NCBI GenBank assembly: GCA_950097015.1 | Contig: CATNEN010000026.1 | Coordinates: forward strand, 1,679,269 to 1,743,268 | DNA from: Macrostomum hystrix | Lineage: Eukaryota; Platyhelminthes; Macrostomidae | DNA: 64,000 nucleotides | Reading direction: 5' to 3' | Shown: positions 1 to 12,200 of the stretch, in pieces | How positions within the stretch are numbered: position 1 is the stretch's first letter | Layout: every line of letters starts with the position of its first letter | Position numbers and translations under genes: made by a program | The notes under the pieces: generated by a model | The model's input: only the letters and a program-made list of their open reading frames with translations | What the model was told of the DNA's origin: nothing | Databases searched by the model: none

Positions 1-34
1 ACGTGTTAACCGCTCTGCCACTCACCCCCGTCAT
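1..34 (-). mobile_element. SINE family A, 5' end fragment
   Basis: On the minus strand this reads as the tRNA-like head of SINE family A (core GTGGCAGAGCGGTTAAC, an A-box-like promoter element). The same head is present at 42369, 40611 and 59464. The rest of the element is not present: the sequence after 34 does not match the family body. The element is cut by the window edge. Confidence 0.6.
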
Positions 35-362
35 TATATATTATTTTTTTCTCGTCCTTAACTGTTCTGTTATGACTTTTTTGAAAAACGAAAAAAAAAA
101 TTAATTGAGGTCGTATTTCTAGATTCAAACAGTTTCCGGGATTTTTCCAGTGCATGATTCACTTTTGAGTTTAAAAGGCGATTACTTCGCTGCCAAAAGA
201 CTCGAAATAGTTCGCAACAGTTAACGATCCTGCAGAATCCTGCAGCAAGGGCAACTACATCGTCTAGAGGCTTCGGACATCGTTGCTCCACTCGGATGAC
301 GACCATTGAGCCTGAAAATACTTACCTAGCGTGTACGTTAATAAAAATCAATTGAGTCTACT

Positions 363-1934
363 ATTGCTTTTGTCGCACTATGTGGAACAGTGGACATGCA
401 AAACGGAACGGCCCATGGAATTCTATGGCCAAGCGTTTGAATTCACACGAGAAAGTAAGCCATAGACAACTCAAATTGTCATGCTATGTGGAACGATGAG
501 CCAGAATAGAAGGAACCAGATTAGATTTTCACAGAGACAACACACTTTCATTTTCTTTCGTTTGATCAGTTAAGCAATAATGGCGCCCCAAATTGCTGTA
601 CGTGATCGACAGCGCATAGTCGCCGCCTTGCACCGTGGACTGTCGATGAAGGATGTGTCAGTATTTTTTGGAGTATCCAAAACTTCTGTTCACCATATTC
701 GGTCAACGTTCGAACAAGCTGGCAGGTTGGAAGCTTTGCCTCGTGGAGGACGCAAGGAAGCAAACTGCAAAATGGACGCAGAGATGCGAGATTTTTTACA
801 ACATGAGGTGCACTGAAATCCCTTTCTAACGCTAAAGTCAATGGCTGAGAAGCTGATCGGATGCTTTCCTGACAAGCCGCAGGTGAGCCTTAAAACAATT
901 GATCGAATAATGGATGGTTTGCTCATTACGGTCAAACTTGCTACCAAGGGGACGGATACGCTCGTATTCGCCTAAACACCAACCGAGTCGAAAGCCTGGA
1001 CGCCAGAAGCGAATACGCTAACTTCATGCTCCACTTAGCTCCAGGAGTTCACACTGTCTAACTTAGATGAGACCGGTTTTAACTTGTGGACCCGGAGGTC
1101 GCAGGGCAGGTCGGCTCGTGGACACCCAGTGAAGCGCACGGTGACAACCCAGAGGGGTCCTAACGTTACGGTTTGCATGGCAATTTCGTCGGGTTGGTGC
1201 ATTCTGTCATCCAGAGAGGTGGCCGAACGCAGCAAAGGTTTCAATAATTTTTAGACCACCTAGCAGACCGCTGCCATTAACTGGACCCTACCGGAAACTG
1301 GATAATTTTTATGGACGGCCCAAATTTTCATCGTAATGTGGAGATCCGAGAGAACCATCGGAACAGAATTACGACACGAATCCTACCCCCGTATTCACAA
1401 TTTCTAAACCCGACCGAATTTGCTAACTCTGCGCTGAAGTCAAATCTCAAGAACCGTTTGGCGGAAGCCGGCATGGTTGAGGATGAGCAAGTTCCACCAG
1501 AAGGAGTGACACTTAAGCAGTGGAGATTCATGCTACTTGAACGAGAGGTGACTGAAGCTGTTGGTCAAGCAATCACTGCTGACAAGTGCGCTGGTTGGGA
1601 GCTGTGCTGCAATCGATTGTTTGGATTGTGTTTGCAGCGACATCTATTTTAGGGGTTGAATTTTTTTAACTTTGATGCTTCAATTTCAGACTTAAAATAA
1701 GATTCATTTGAATGCAACTCAGAAAAATGTTCTGTTTCTGCTTGTTTTTATTCTTTCTGCAAATAAAATCTAATCTGGTTCCTTCTATTCTGGCTCATCG
1801 TTCCACATAGCATGACAATTTGAGTTGTCTATGGCTTACTTTCTCGTGTGAATTCAAACGCTTGGCCACAGAATTCCATGGGCCGTTCCGTTTTGCATGT
1901 GACCCACTGTTCCACATAGTGGGACAAAAGCAAT
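363..1934 (+). mobile_element. Decayed Tc1/mariner-type DNA transposon with long terminal inverted repeats
   Basis: Positions 363-529 and 1765-1934 are near-identical inverted repeats of about 167-170 bp, differing by a few substitutions and a small gap. Outer ends read TTGCTTTTGTC and its complement. They enclose a broken transposase reading frame (580-1652). The left flank supplies TA (362-363), the usual target of this superfamily; the right flank reads TG, so the duplication is decayed or was never exact. Terminal repeats this long are unusual for mariner but known in some Tc1-like lineages. The copy cannot move by itself because its transposase is broken, although its ends look well preserved. 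Confidence 0.85.
580..1652 (+). pseudogene. Broken Tc1/mariner-type transposase
   Basis: The N-terminal piece (580-816) encodes a helix-turn-helix DNA-binding region with RQRIVAALHRGLSMKDVSVF, then meets a stop at 814-816. A middle piece around 1050-1250 carries LDETGFNLW, matching the first catalytic aspartate block of DDE transposases, followed by RSQGRSARG. The last piece (1311-1652) begins MDGPNFH, the second aspartate block, and continues to LPPYSQFLNPTE, which holds the catalytic glutamate 33 residues after the aspartate. The pieces are in different frames with several stops, so no functional enzyme can be made. The spacing resembles the DD34E pattern of Tc1 elements, but small indels make a precise family call unsafe. 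Confidence 0.8.
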
Positions 1935-3248
1935 GCTGATGGAGATTATCGATTTATTTCCTTTGAGTTATAAATCGTCTGCATCTGGATCTGGATCTGG
2001 ATCTGGATGGCTTAAAAGCTAAATTTTCTCTCGAGTTCCTCATAGCTGTCACTGTTGCAACTTGCGATAAGAAAGTCAAATTACCAAGCGTAACGAACTT
2101 ACGATCGCCACGATATTTAAAAAAAATTGGCACCATTATAAACAAATGAACAAACAAACCCGACCGAAGTAAAAGATTGAAATCGCGGGTCCTTAGAGGG
2201 TATCTCTCTGTTCCAAACAAAATTAAGAGTCTGAAACAGCATCTGTAATTAAGCTACTGTCTATTTTTAAGATAAGCCCTTATCTAAGTGCTTATTAATG
2301 CTAGCCTATCTTGATCTTGATTATTAAATGTTTATTTTCTTATTTACTATTTTACTGTTCTTATTACTATTACTATTTTTATGTGACCCCTTGACCAAAA
2401 CTAGATATATTATATGCTTAGTTGCTATTGATTGGGCCCTGTATAAATTAACATTTTTACAACTAATATAGAAATTCTAATCTCTAGCTCATGGGCACAG
2501 CTACAATATATAAAGCTACGATTGTTGAAATAGGCCCTTAATATTTTCATATTAGGCCATATACTATACATTGTTATTGCTTTAAAGTCATATTTTTATA
2601 TCCTAATATATAATTAGTAGGCCTAGCTACTGGCTATAGTATGGCTAGCTATAATAGCTAGAAACATCTAGCTAGCTTATGTATATGTATAAGTTACATT
2701 CTTGTTTTGTAGGAGTATGTTTGATATTAATGTATGTACCAAATTTTTTATACATAAGCTCTTCGAATTGGAAAATTGTTCTCAGTTGTGGTTGTTTTAA
2801 TTTATATTTGGTTTAGGTTGACAACTAAGGTGCAAAAGATAAATAGAGAAATATGAAATTTTCTCAAAAGTTTCAGTTATAGAATTCTGCATTGATAAGA
2901 TAAATATATGTCTTTTTAGTCTTTTTTGGTGTTTAGCAAGTTATTTTTTGTTTTGAGAAGCAACTTTTTATATTCACTTTTAAAATCTAACTAATTTCAG
3001 TTATTGCTAATCTAAAAATGAGCATTAAAAATAAGTTTGGTTCTAACTTGGATAACATTATTAAATTGGTTTTATACTTTATAGTCCTTTAAAGTATTGT
3101 TACAACGAAATCTGTCTACACACCAATAAAGAAAACTTTGTTCAATTTCTCTATTTGGCTTTTGGTTGTGCTTCAATGATAATTCATTGTCGCAATGATA
3201 TTATTCTTATTTCTGAACAAAAATTGAATGTGAAGAAATCACATTTCA
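1935..3248. other. AT-rich spacer upstream of the kelch gene
   Basis: No supported gene is seen. It contains a short GGATCT hexamer run near 1981-2010 and AT-rich sequence with repeated TAGCTAG words around 2600-2700. A promoter for the following gene presumably lies here, but no recognisable core promoter element stands out. Confidence 0.5.
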
Positions 3249-3284
3249 GTGCAGGCAAGTGGCTTGTCAAGTTCTATTGTGACC

Positions 3285-6200
3285 ATGGCTTCACCTGAGG
3301 CAGCCCACAACCAATTGAATGGCAGTTCAGACAGCTTCAGCTCAGACAATGAAAATGATAGCGATATATTATTAGGTGACTATCAGCTGCCAGAGCACTT
3401 TGCAAGGCTGAGCAAACTCAGACATGAAGGTGTATTCTGCGATTTGCAGGTTTGTTTGTAATTCTGTTTTGTTAAAGTGTTTTCAACTTTTGTTATGTGG
3501 CCACAGAGAGAATTCTTAGCGGGTCTTGTTACACAGTCCTTGCTAATATACATATTTTTGTATTTTTAATTTTGATGTATCTGGTCGCTTAAACTAGCAA
3601 TTTTAAAATTGAGTTTAGTTAGTTAACTAAAATTTTCCATTGTCACTTTCTAATAATGGCCTTGCGCCTAGCTGCATAGGGTGAAATTCCAGAACGAAGT
3701 GCCCCTGTCTTTGGAACACAAAAGAGCGCTACCTACTTAGATAAGAAACAGTTGGCCCCTTGGTCTTGAGAAGGTCGACGTCTGGGCTATCCTATTTGCT
3801 ATTTTACACTAGCTAGGTGTTTAAATTGGAGCAGATTAAAGTTTTCTACGCTCAAATAGTTAAAATACCACCCTGGGCTACTTGTAACCTCTTGTCAGGC
3901 GTGTTTTTAATTACATGTGTTCTCTTTTCGCCAAATTTTGTGCATTTTATAACTGGTTTTATAAAGATTAAAGGTCGTCTATTTTTGACCCCAGTCACTA
4001 CTGGGGTTCATGCCTTATGTGCACAGGATTGCCTAGATTTTAGCTTCCATGAGTGATTCCTTTAGTGAGCATTTTAATTTAGAAGTTCAAACACGTTGTA
4101 GACAGTAACATAGTTGCGCTGAGGCAGCGTGGCCAAAGTAACAACAGAGTGGTAATAATTTAGAAGGTTAAAAAACGCAATTAGTTATACGCGCACTAAT
4201 ATATATTTAGACAGTCAAAGGTACAACTAACACCCACCATGGCCTAGACCGGTTTGGGGCAGACAGGAAAACCCCCAGCCAATCAGAACGCGGCACACAC
4301 GCGCTTGCACTCAAGGCGGCATGCAAGCCGCATACACAACGTAACACTTCTTGGAAATATCATAGGGTAGAACTAGAAAGTTTTTCCCCTTTCAGGGTGT
4401 ACTGATGATAATTTTAAATTCCTAATTGTTTCTTAGGTTTGCTGATTGTCAACGTAAAGTTAGCAGATGTATTTAGAAAGTTTCTCTCTTTGTTGGCAAA
4501 CTAAGCTTTAAACTACCTACCTTCTGCCAGTTAGAATATCGTCAAATATCGTCAAAATTCGCTACAGATTCACCCTTTAGCTAGCGTATATATATTTTAC
4601 AAAGGTTTCATTTTGGGAAACAATTACGATCCGCTATTACAATCGGCAGGTGAGCGTATCTGGGCGAGACTTTATGACTCACCGATGCATCCTGGGCGCC
4701 GCCTCGCCGCATTTCCTTCGCTTGCTGTTGGGCGAGCCAAACTGCTGCCATTTCTCCATGCCGCGCGGCTGCTCGCCTGACGCCTTCGCCCTGGTGCTGG
4801 AATTCTGCTACACTGGCCGGCTCCGGGTGCCAGATCGTCTGCTGCCCCAGGTGTGCTCTCTGGCCAGCCTCATGGGCGTTCGGCCAGTTATGGAGGCCTG
4901 CGCTAGCCGCCTGCTGCGGGCCTGCCTGCTGCCCCGCACCGCTCTTGGTGAGCTTCATTCATCAGGTTCCTAGACTGTGCCATCAGCCTCTGTCACTCAC
5001 ACACATCCGGTTCCAAGACTGTGCCATCAGCCTCTGTCACTCACACACATCAGGTTCCTAGACTGTGCCATCAGCCTCTGGCACTCACACACATCAGGTT
5101 CCAAGACTGTGCTATCAGCCTCTGTCACCCACACACATCAGGTTCCAAGACTGTGCCATCAGCCTCTGTCACACACCCAGCTTCCTCATTTGTACCATCG
5201 CCCCCCCCACAACCCATGTTCATAGAGCTGCGCGCTCAGCTAAGCGATTGTCCGCCCCTGCTGGAGAGCATCGACTCCTTCATCACTGCCAATCTGGCTG
5301 AAGTGCTAAGCCACGATGTCGCTTGCCTGCCTAAGGTCATGGTTGACTTGCTTGGTGAGCCAATGATTTGCATTCACAAGCCTCTAGCTCTAGCTGGCAT
5401 GCTTTTCAGCATTCAAGTTTCTAAATTTGACCTTTGAAATGATCATTCAGTTAGCGGCTTGCTGCCCAAACGGTCTCAATCAGCTTTGCGATCTACTAGC
5501 CGACTGGCTAGCCCGGAGTGTCCACGATTCGTCGACTTCATCGTCCCCGTCTCCCGGCTGCTCTCTGGACGTCGCCAGCAGCGTCGGCGACACGGGCGAC
5601 TCCGGCGGTGTCGGCAGCAGAAGCGGCAGCGGCAATAGCGTCTCAAATTCTACTGTGGTTGATTTGGACTGCCTGGAACGCATGGCTTCGCAGGTTTGTT
5701 TCATTGTGTCTTTGTTGCGTAGCTCTCTGTAGTCTTTGTTTTCGTTACCCGCGGCAGTTTTCAGTATGTTTGGATGTTTGAATCATTTGTAAAGTCTGAA
5801 ATCACTTAAGTAGCTTAAATAAAAATATTGCAGCCTAGTGGTTAGAGCGTTGGTCTCCAGACTTTTAGGTCGGTGGTTCGATTCCCGACTCCGCTTCGAA
5901 TAATTTTATCCTTTAGCAAGATACTTAACTCTGCATTGCTTCAGTTCACGCAGCTGTTAATTGGGTACCAGCAATCTGCTCGGGTAAGGGTGGGTGTGGC
6001 GTCCCCCCAGTCCATGGACTGAACAGCGGTACGCAGCCTTATTTAGTTACCTTTATGCTACATAGTAAATAGTGCTTCTTGCTAAGAAATTTTGTGCTCA
6101 TATTTCTTCTGAGTTCCCGTCTAACTTTATTTTTAGATGAATTTATTAGTGGAGAAATCCAACAAGAATTTTAATGGCTGGCGGACAGAACAGTCGAGGC

Positions 6201-9200
6201 GAGTGGGAGTCCAGCCGATTTTCTCAACTAATCACAACAGCGTTAATTGGTCACGCCAGTCGTCAGGGCAGTGCTAATCTTTACTGATTAGGCTTCGAGG
6301 CTGGGGAAGGGGGCAAGGAGGTTGGGACACAGGCGTAATTAAAACTATTATAGGCATCATCTTTGTTTAGTCGGTGCTAAGTCAGGGTTAAATTAAGCAC
6401 CTTTAACTGCCGCTTTGCTGCACATTACTAGCTCGTAAGATTATTAAACTCGAGTTTCATATGATATCCAATCACTATTTAACAAATAACTGAAGTTCCT
6501 CGAAAGTTTATATCAAGTTTCGGCACAGCTTCTGTTCGATTTGCCTTTTTGTGTGAGGAAACCCTATACTATTCATGAACGACGAGCGACTAGCTAAACT
6601 ACAAACTTGTATATTCCTGTCTCCACGCCCTTTGCCCTTTCTTAGTCAGTCTATTTATTATACTTGGATAAAATATTTCGCACCTCAGCAATCTCATGTT
6701 TCTCAATAATATCATGCTTCTCAAGCATCTCATGCTTCTCAAACATCCTACACTCCTCAACCATCTCATGCTTCTCAAACATCCTACACTCCTCAACCAT
6801 CTCATGCTTCTCAAACATCCTACACTCCTCAACCATCTCATGCTTCTCAAACATCCTACACTCCTCAACCATCTCATGCTTCTCAAACATCCTACACTCC
6901 TCAACCATCTCATGCTTCTCAAACATCCTACACTCCTCAACCATCTCATGCTTCTCAAGCATCTCATGCTTCTCAAATATCCTACACTCCTCAAACATCT
7001 CATGCTTCTCAAGCATCTCACACTCCTCAAGCATCTCACACTCCTCAACCATCTCATGCTTCTAAAGCATCTCACACTCCTCAAGCATCTCACACTCCTC
7101 AACCATCTCACACTCCTCAAGCATCTCACACTCCACAACCATCTCGCACTCCTCAACCATCTCATGCTTCTAAAGCATCTCACACTCCTCAAGCATCTCA
7201 CACTCCTCAACCATCTCGCACTCCTCAACCATCTCATGCTTCTCAAGCATCTCACACTCCTCAAGCATCTCACACTCCTCAACCATCTCGCACTCCTCAA
7301 CCATCTCATGCTTCTAAAGCATCTCACACTCCTCAAGCATCTCACACTCCTCAACCATCTCGCACTCCTCAACCATCTCATGCTTCTAAAGCATCTCACA
7401 CTCCTCAAGCATCTCACACTCCTCAACCATCTCGCACTCCTCAACCATCTCATGCTTCTAAAGCATCTCACACTCCTCAAGCATCTCACACTCCTCAACC
7501 ATCTCGCACTCCTCAACCATCTCATGCTTCTAAAGCATCTCACACTCCTCAAGCATCTCACACTCCTCAACCATCTCGCACTCCTCAACCATCTCATGCT
7601 TCTAAAGCATCTCACACTCCTCAAGCATCTCACACTCCTCAACCATCTCGCACTCCTCAACCATCTCATGCTTCTAAAGCATCTCACACTCCTCAAGCAT
7701 CTCACACTCCTCAACCATCTCGCACTCCTCAACCATCTCATGCTTCTAAAGCATCTCACACTCCTCAAGCATCTCACACTCCTCAACCATCTCGCACTCC
7801 TCAACCATCTCATGCTTCTAAAGCATCTCACACTCCTCAAGCATCTCACACTCCTCAACCATCTCGCACTCCTCAACCATCTCATGCTTCTAAAGCATCT
7901 CACACTCCTCAAGCATCTCACACTCCTCAACCATCTCGCACTCCTCAACCATCTCATGCTTCTAAAGCATCTCACACTCCTCAAGCATCTCACACTCCTC
8001 AACCATCTCGCACTCCTCAACCATCTCATGCTTCTAAAGCATCTCACACTCCTCAAGCATCTCACACTCCTCAACCATCTCGCACTCCTCAACCATCTCA
8101 TGCTTCTAAAGCATCTCACACTCCTCAAGCATCTCACACTCCTCAACCATCTCGCACTCCTCAACCATCTCATGCTTCTAAAGCATCTCACACTCCTCAA
8201 GCATCTCACACTCCTCAACCATCTCGCACTCCTCAACCATCTCGCACTCCTCAACCATCTCGCACTCCTCAACCATCTCGCACTCCTCAACCATCTCGCA
8301 CTTCTCAACCATCTCGCACTCCTCAACCATCTCGCACTCCTCAACCATCTCGCACTCCTCAACCATCTCACACTTTCGAACCATCTCCGATTTCTCAAAG
8401 TTATCGTATTTATTTCTCCCTATCAAGATAATTTAGTCTTCCAGGTTAACATTTTGCTGCTACAGTTTGTATACAAAGTATTATATATAGTTTCTTTCTG
8501 GCTAATATTTCAGTCGATGTACTTTTTACAGACGAAATCTTATCTAGAAGAAAATTGCCCCAAAAAATCCTAGACCCGAGTGCGCTGAGCTCATCTCAAT
8601 GCTCAATGTGCTCAGAATCGCGGGCAGAGTTTGTCATCTTCTCATTACCGTCTTTTCTTCTTTGATTAGCTTTTCCCCTGCTTCATTTTTGATAGGGCCG
8701 TATCCTCATTACCATATTTTTCTGCGTACCGGGTTGCACAATTTGTTACAATGCTATGGATGGAAACTTGGGAGCTATATACGCACAGGGAATTTTGTTT
8801 ACTTTCTAGTTTAAGCTTCCAGGAAATCCCATCTGGGTCCAATCATTTTCTGTGTTTTTCGACTGTTACTAGTGCACTTATATCTTATTTGGTGTACTTT
8901 TAGCCTACACCGCCTACCTTCTCAGGCTCACCTGTTGTACCTGGCTCCGAATGGCGTCTTAGTTGACTGCGACGATCTAGCCGCGGTGGCCAATGGTGGC
9001 AATGGGCCGGAGAATGAGCTGGCCAATTCTGTGCCACAGATACGGGACTACATCGATAGTAAACGGCTGCATGCCAGGATTATGGTGAGTCAGAGTCTGT
9101 ACTCTTAAAGCCAATCTCTGCAAATCTGTTGTTAAGCGATCAGATGGTGATAACTTTTTCAATAGTAACAAGTGTTAATAGTCAAGAGGTGTCACCTCAA

Positions 9201-12200
9201 TCAGGTACTAGTTACGATATTTTTTTACGAGTAATAGTTACTCGTATTTGCGTCAGGTTTTTTCATCTTCGTTTTCAGCTATCATTGTTTTAAATCTGCT
9301 TTCATAAGCGAACGCAAAATATAAAATAACATGTTAGCCATCATTTCAAAGTTCTAAAAATAATAATATTTGCAGGAGGGCTGCGGTCGATGACATCCTT
9401 TGGTGACACTAGACCTGCAGTCAGCGAGTAGGCAATTCTGCTCATTCTGGTGTCTCTTGAGCACATACTCACACAGATACCGTACGCAGGCACACACACA
9501 CAGGTGTGTACATCTGCCGTGACCGTCTCATCGTCAGGCAGTGTTCGCTTTCACAGTGCCTTGGAGACTGGCCCTCAATGGCGTATATTGCACGACAAGC
9601 CCCAGGTGAATGTGGCCTTGCCGCGGAATTGAGCTCAGGTACAAAAGCATAAACCAGTCTGAGAGAAATTCAGAGCAGACGTAGAGTCACTATTGCTTGT
9701 CCCTTGAGTGCGTGTGTGCTCAGGAGTCAGCGGAATGGGCAGAATTGCCTCCTCGCTGGCTGCGAGTCTAGTGTCACCAAATGATGTGCCATTGCCAACA
9801 GCCCTCCTGCAATTATTATTATTATTATTGTCATTATTATGTTTCCTGAAAAGCTGTCATCCCATTAGTTAATTTAATTAATAATTGATTACACCTGCCC
9901 CAATTGGGTCAGATGTGCAGCCTGACAGCACAGCTGCAGCTAATGCGCGGCGCATCTGAAGGCTGCGTACAGCTGTTCAGTCCACGGACTGGGAGGGACG
10001 CCACACCCACATTCAATTATCCCAGCTGATCCTGGTACCCATTTAACAGCTGGGTGAACTGAAGCAATGCAGAGTTAAGTGTCTTGCTAAATGACACAAA
10101 TTGTTCCAGTGGAGTCAGGAATCGAACCCCCGACCTTCAAGTCGTTAGTCCGACGCCCTAACCACTTGGCTACAATCCCATTAGATTGTATCTAAGTAAG
10201 CAGTCCTTATTTTGCTACTCATCATGCTTCTTTAGAAAAGAAGTTTCGAAAAGGAAAACTTGTCTACATTGACTGTTCGATTTTTTTTTCTAATGATCGT
10301 TTCCTAGCTTGTACTTTAGACGCAGCTCAAGGTGGAACTCAGGAGAGGCTTGAGTGAAGTGCAAGCTGGGAGTGGCAGGTTGAGTCCACGAGGCTCATAG
10401 AGGAATAAGAAAGATTGCATACTGTGAGACACAATTATTCAAGCATTGTCGCAGCATATTCAAGCATATTCAAGCATACACTAACGAGTCTAGAATGCTA
10501 CTGGTGCTTGGGTGTGGTCAAAGGCTACACAATGCGCCTCTCTTGCTTCTTAGTTAGTAAAAAAATGAATGGTTAGTCTGCTCTACTAGCAGTTTTCGTT
10601 GTAAGCCGTTAACTATCATAAGCGACCAGAGAGAGGAAAGGCGAATAAAAAGAATGACTAGCTTCTGTCGCATTCTAGTTTTCCTGTTATATCGGGAGCG
10701 AGCTTCTATTGGTGGTCGTGCAGTTGTCGCGCCATCCAAAACTCCTGCGGCCACTATTTTGCACTATAGTACAGCACTACTAATATAGTTTCATTGTGCG
10801 AAAAAACCTATTCTAGAAAATAAGCCACTTTTAAAGATGAGTGCGGAATGAGCAATGTGTTATGATGACAGCGTCCACTTTGCGACCACTTGTCCTACAT
10901 TCTCAGCCACCTGAATCGCTGACCTCAGCTCTAGCCTGTGCACTTCAACAGGCGAAAGTCTACTGGGTGTTTCAAATAATCAGATTTATTCTATATCTCC
11001 CGAAATTTTCCTCTAATCACTTGAATTTTCCGCTCCATCCGATGAAACAATTTTAACAACTTTCCACGGGCTGTTAACGCGTTTGCCTCTTGCACCAAGG
11101 TCCCTAAGTTCGATTCCGCGGCCGAGGCCACATTCATTTGGGGCGCAGCCGCGGAGAGAAGGCTTGGAGGCTTGTCGTGCAATTTACGCCCCTGAGGGCC
11201 AACCTCCAAGGCACAGTGAGAGTGTACACTGCCTGACGATGAGAAAGTCAGGGTAGATGTACACACCTGTGTTAGGTATGCCTGCGTACAGTATCTGTGT
11301 GCGTGTGTCCTCAGGAGTCAGCGGAATGGGCAGGAATTGCCTCCTCGCAGGCTGCGAGTCTAGTGTCACCAAATGATGTGCCATTGTCCTCAGCCCTTCT
11401 GTAATTATATTATTATTATTATTATTAACTGCAAACTATTCATCCACACAGAGCTCTCGCCATCGCGGACCCAGTCCACTGGCTCGTAGCGTACTCGGCG
11501 TATTGACGCCGTCGACGCCGCAGTCGAACGCGGCCGACTCCGTCAGCTCCGACGAAGCTGGTCAGCAGGAAGCCGGCCCGGCGCCAGCTGACAGAGCCGT
11601 GGCTCAGTGCCTGGCTCGAATCGGCTCCGCGCTGGCCCTGCTGAGTGTGCGCCTGCTTCCGCTGGTCCCGCCGGAGGACACTGCCGCTGTAGGCGCTGCC
11701 AACCTTGACCGGCTTTTCAGCGCCAACTGTCTGTTCAGAGCGGAGGGGGCGGCGGCGGTAGCGGTGGATTCCTTCGCCAGGTGTCGACACAGAGCGGTGA
11801 GCTGGTATCCAACGACGCTGTCAACGATTTCGGCGGCAATAGTTCGCCAACGAGAACGTCGTCGGTTGCGTCGGACAGCGCGTTGGTTTTCCCCCCAATG
11901 TCCACTCCGCGTTCAGCTTTCGGCTTTGTGAATTTCGGCGGCGGCTCCGTTGATGCCGACAGTTTCTGCTTGCTGGCCTGCGGAGGCTACAATCGCGGCC
12001 AGTGCCTGAGCAGCGCCGAGATTCTGCGGCCCGGGTTCGGCGGCTGGACGCCGGCCCCGCCCTTGCTGACAGCTCGGAGTCGCTGCTCAGCTGCCGTGCT
12101 CAATGGCGACCGAGTCTATCTGTGCGGAGGCTCCAACGGCGCTAGCGAGCTTTCTACGGTGAGGCTTTTGGCTTCAGTACTAGCTTTACTTATGGCCTCA

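Noticed and set aside
5831-5905. Possible functional tRNA gene
   Set aside because: A and B boxes are present but the anticodon arm is not sound. The sequence continues into a SINE body shared with several other copies.
6599-8573. Overlapping open frames of about 600 codons on both strands
   Set aside because: They lie wholly in the 18-bp array. A unit divisible by three without stops stays open on both strands; the translations are pure repeats and the region is an intron of the kelch gene.
11440-11790. Minus-strand frame of 116 codons
   Set aside because: It is the antisense shadow of the kelch gene linker exon, whose plus-strand frame is supported by splice phases on both sides.
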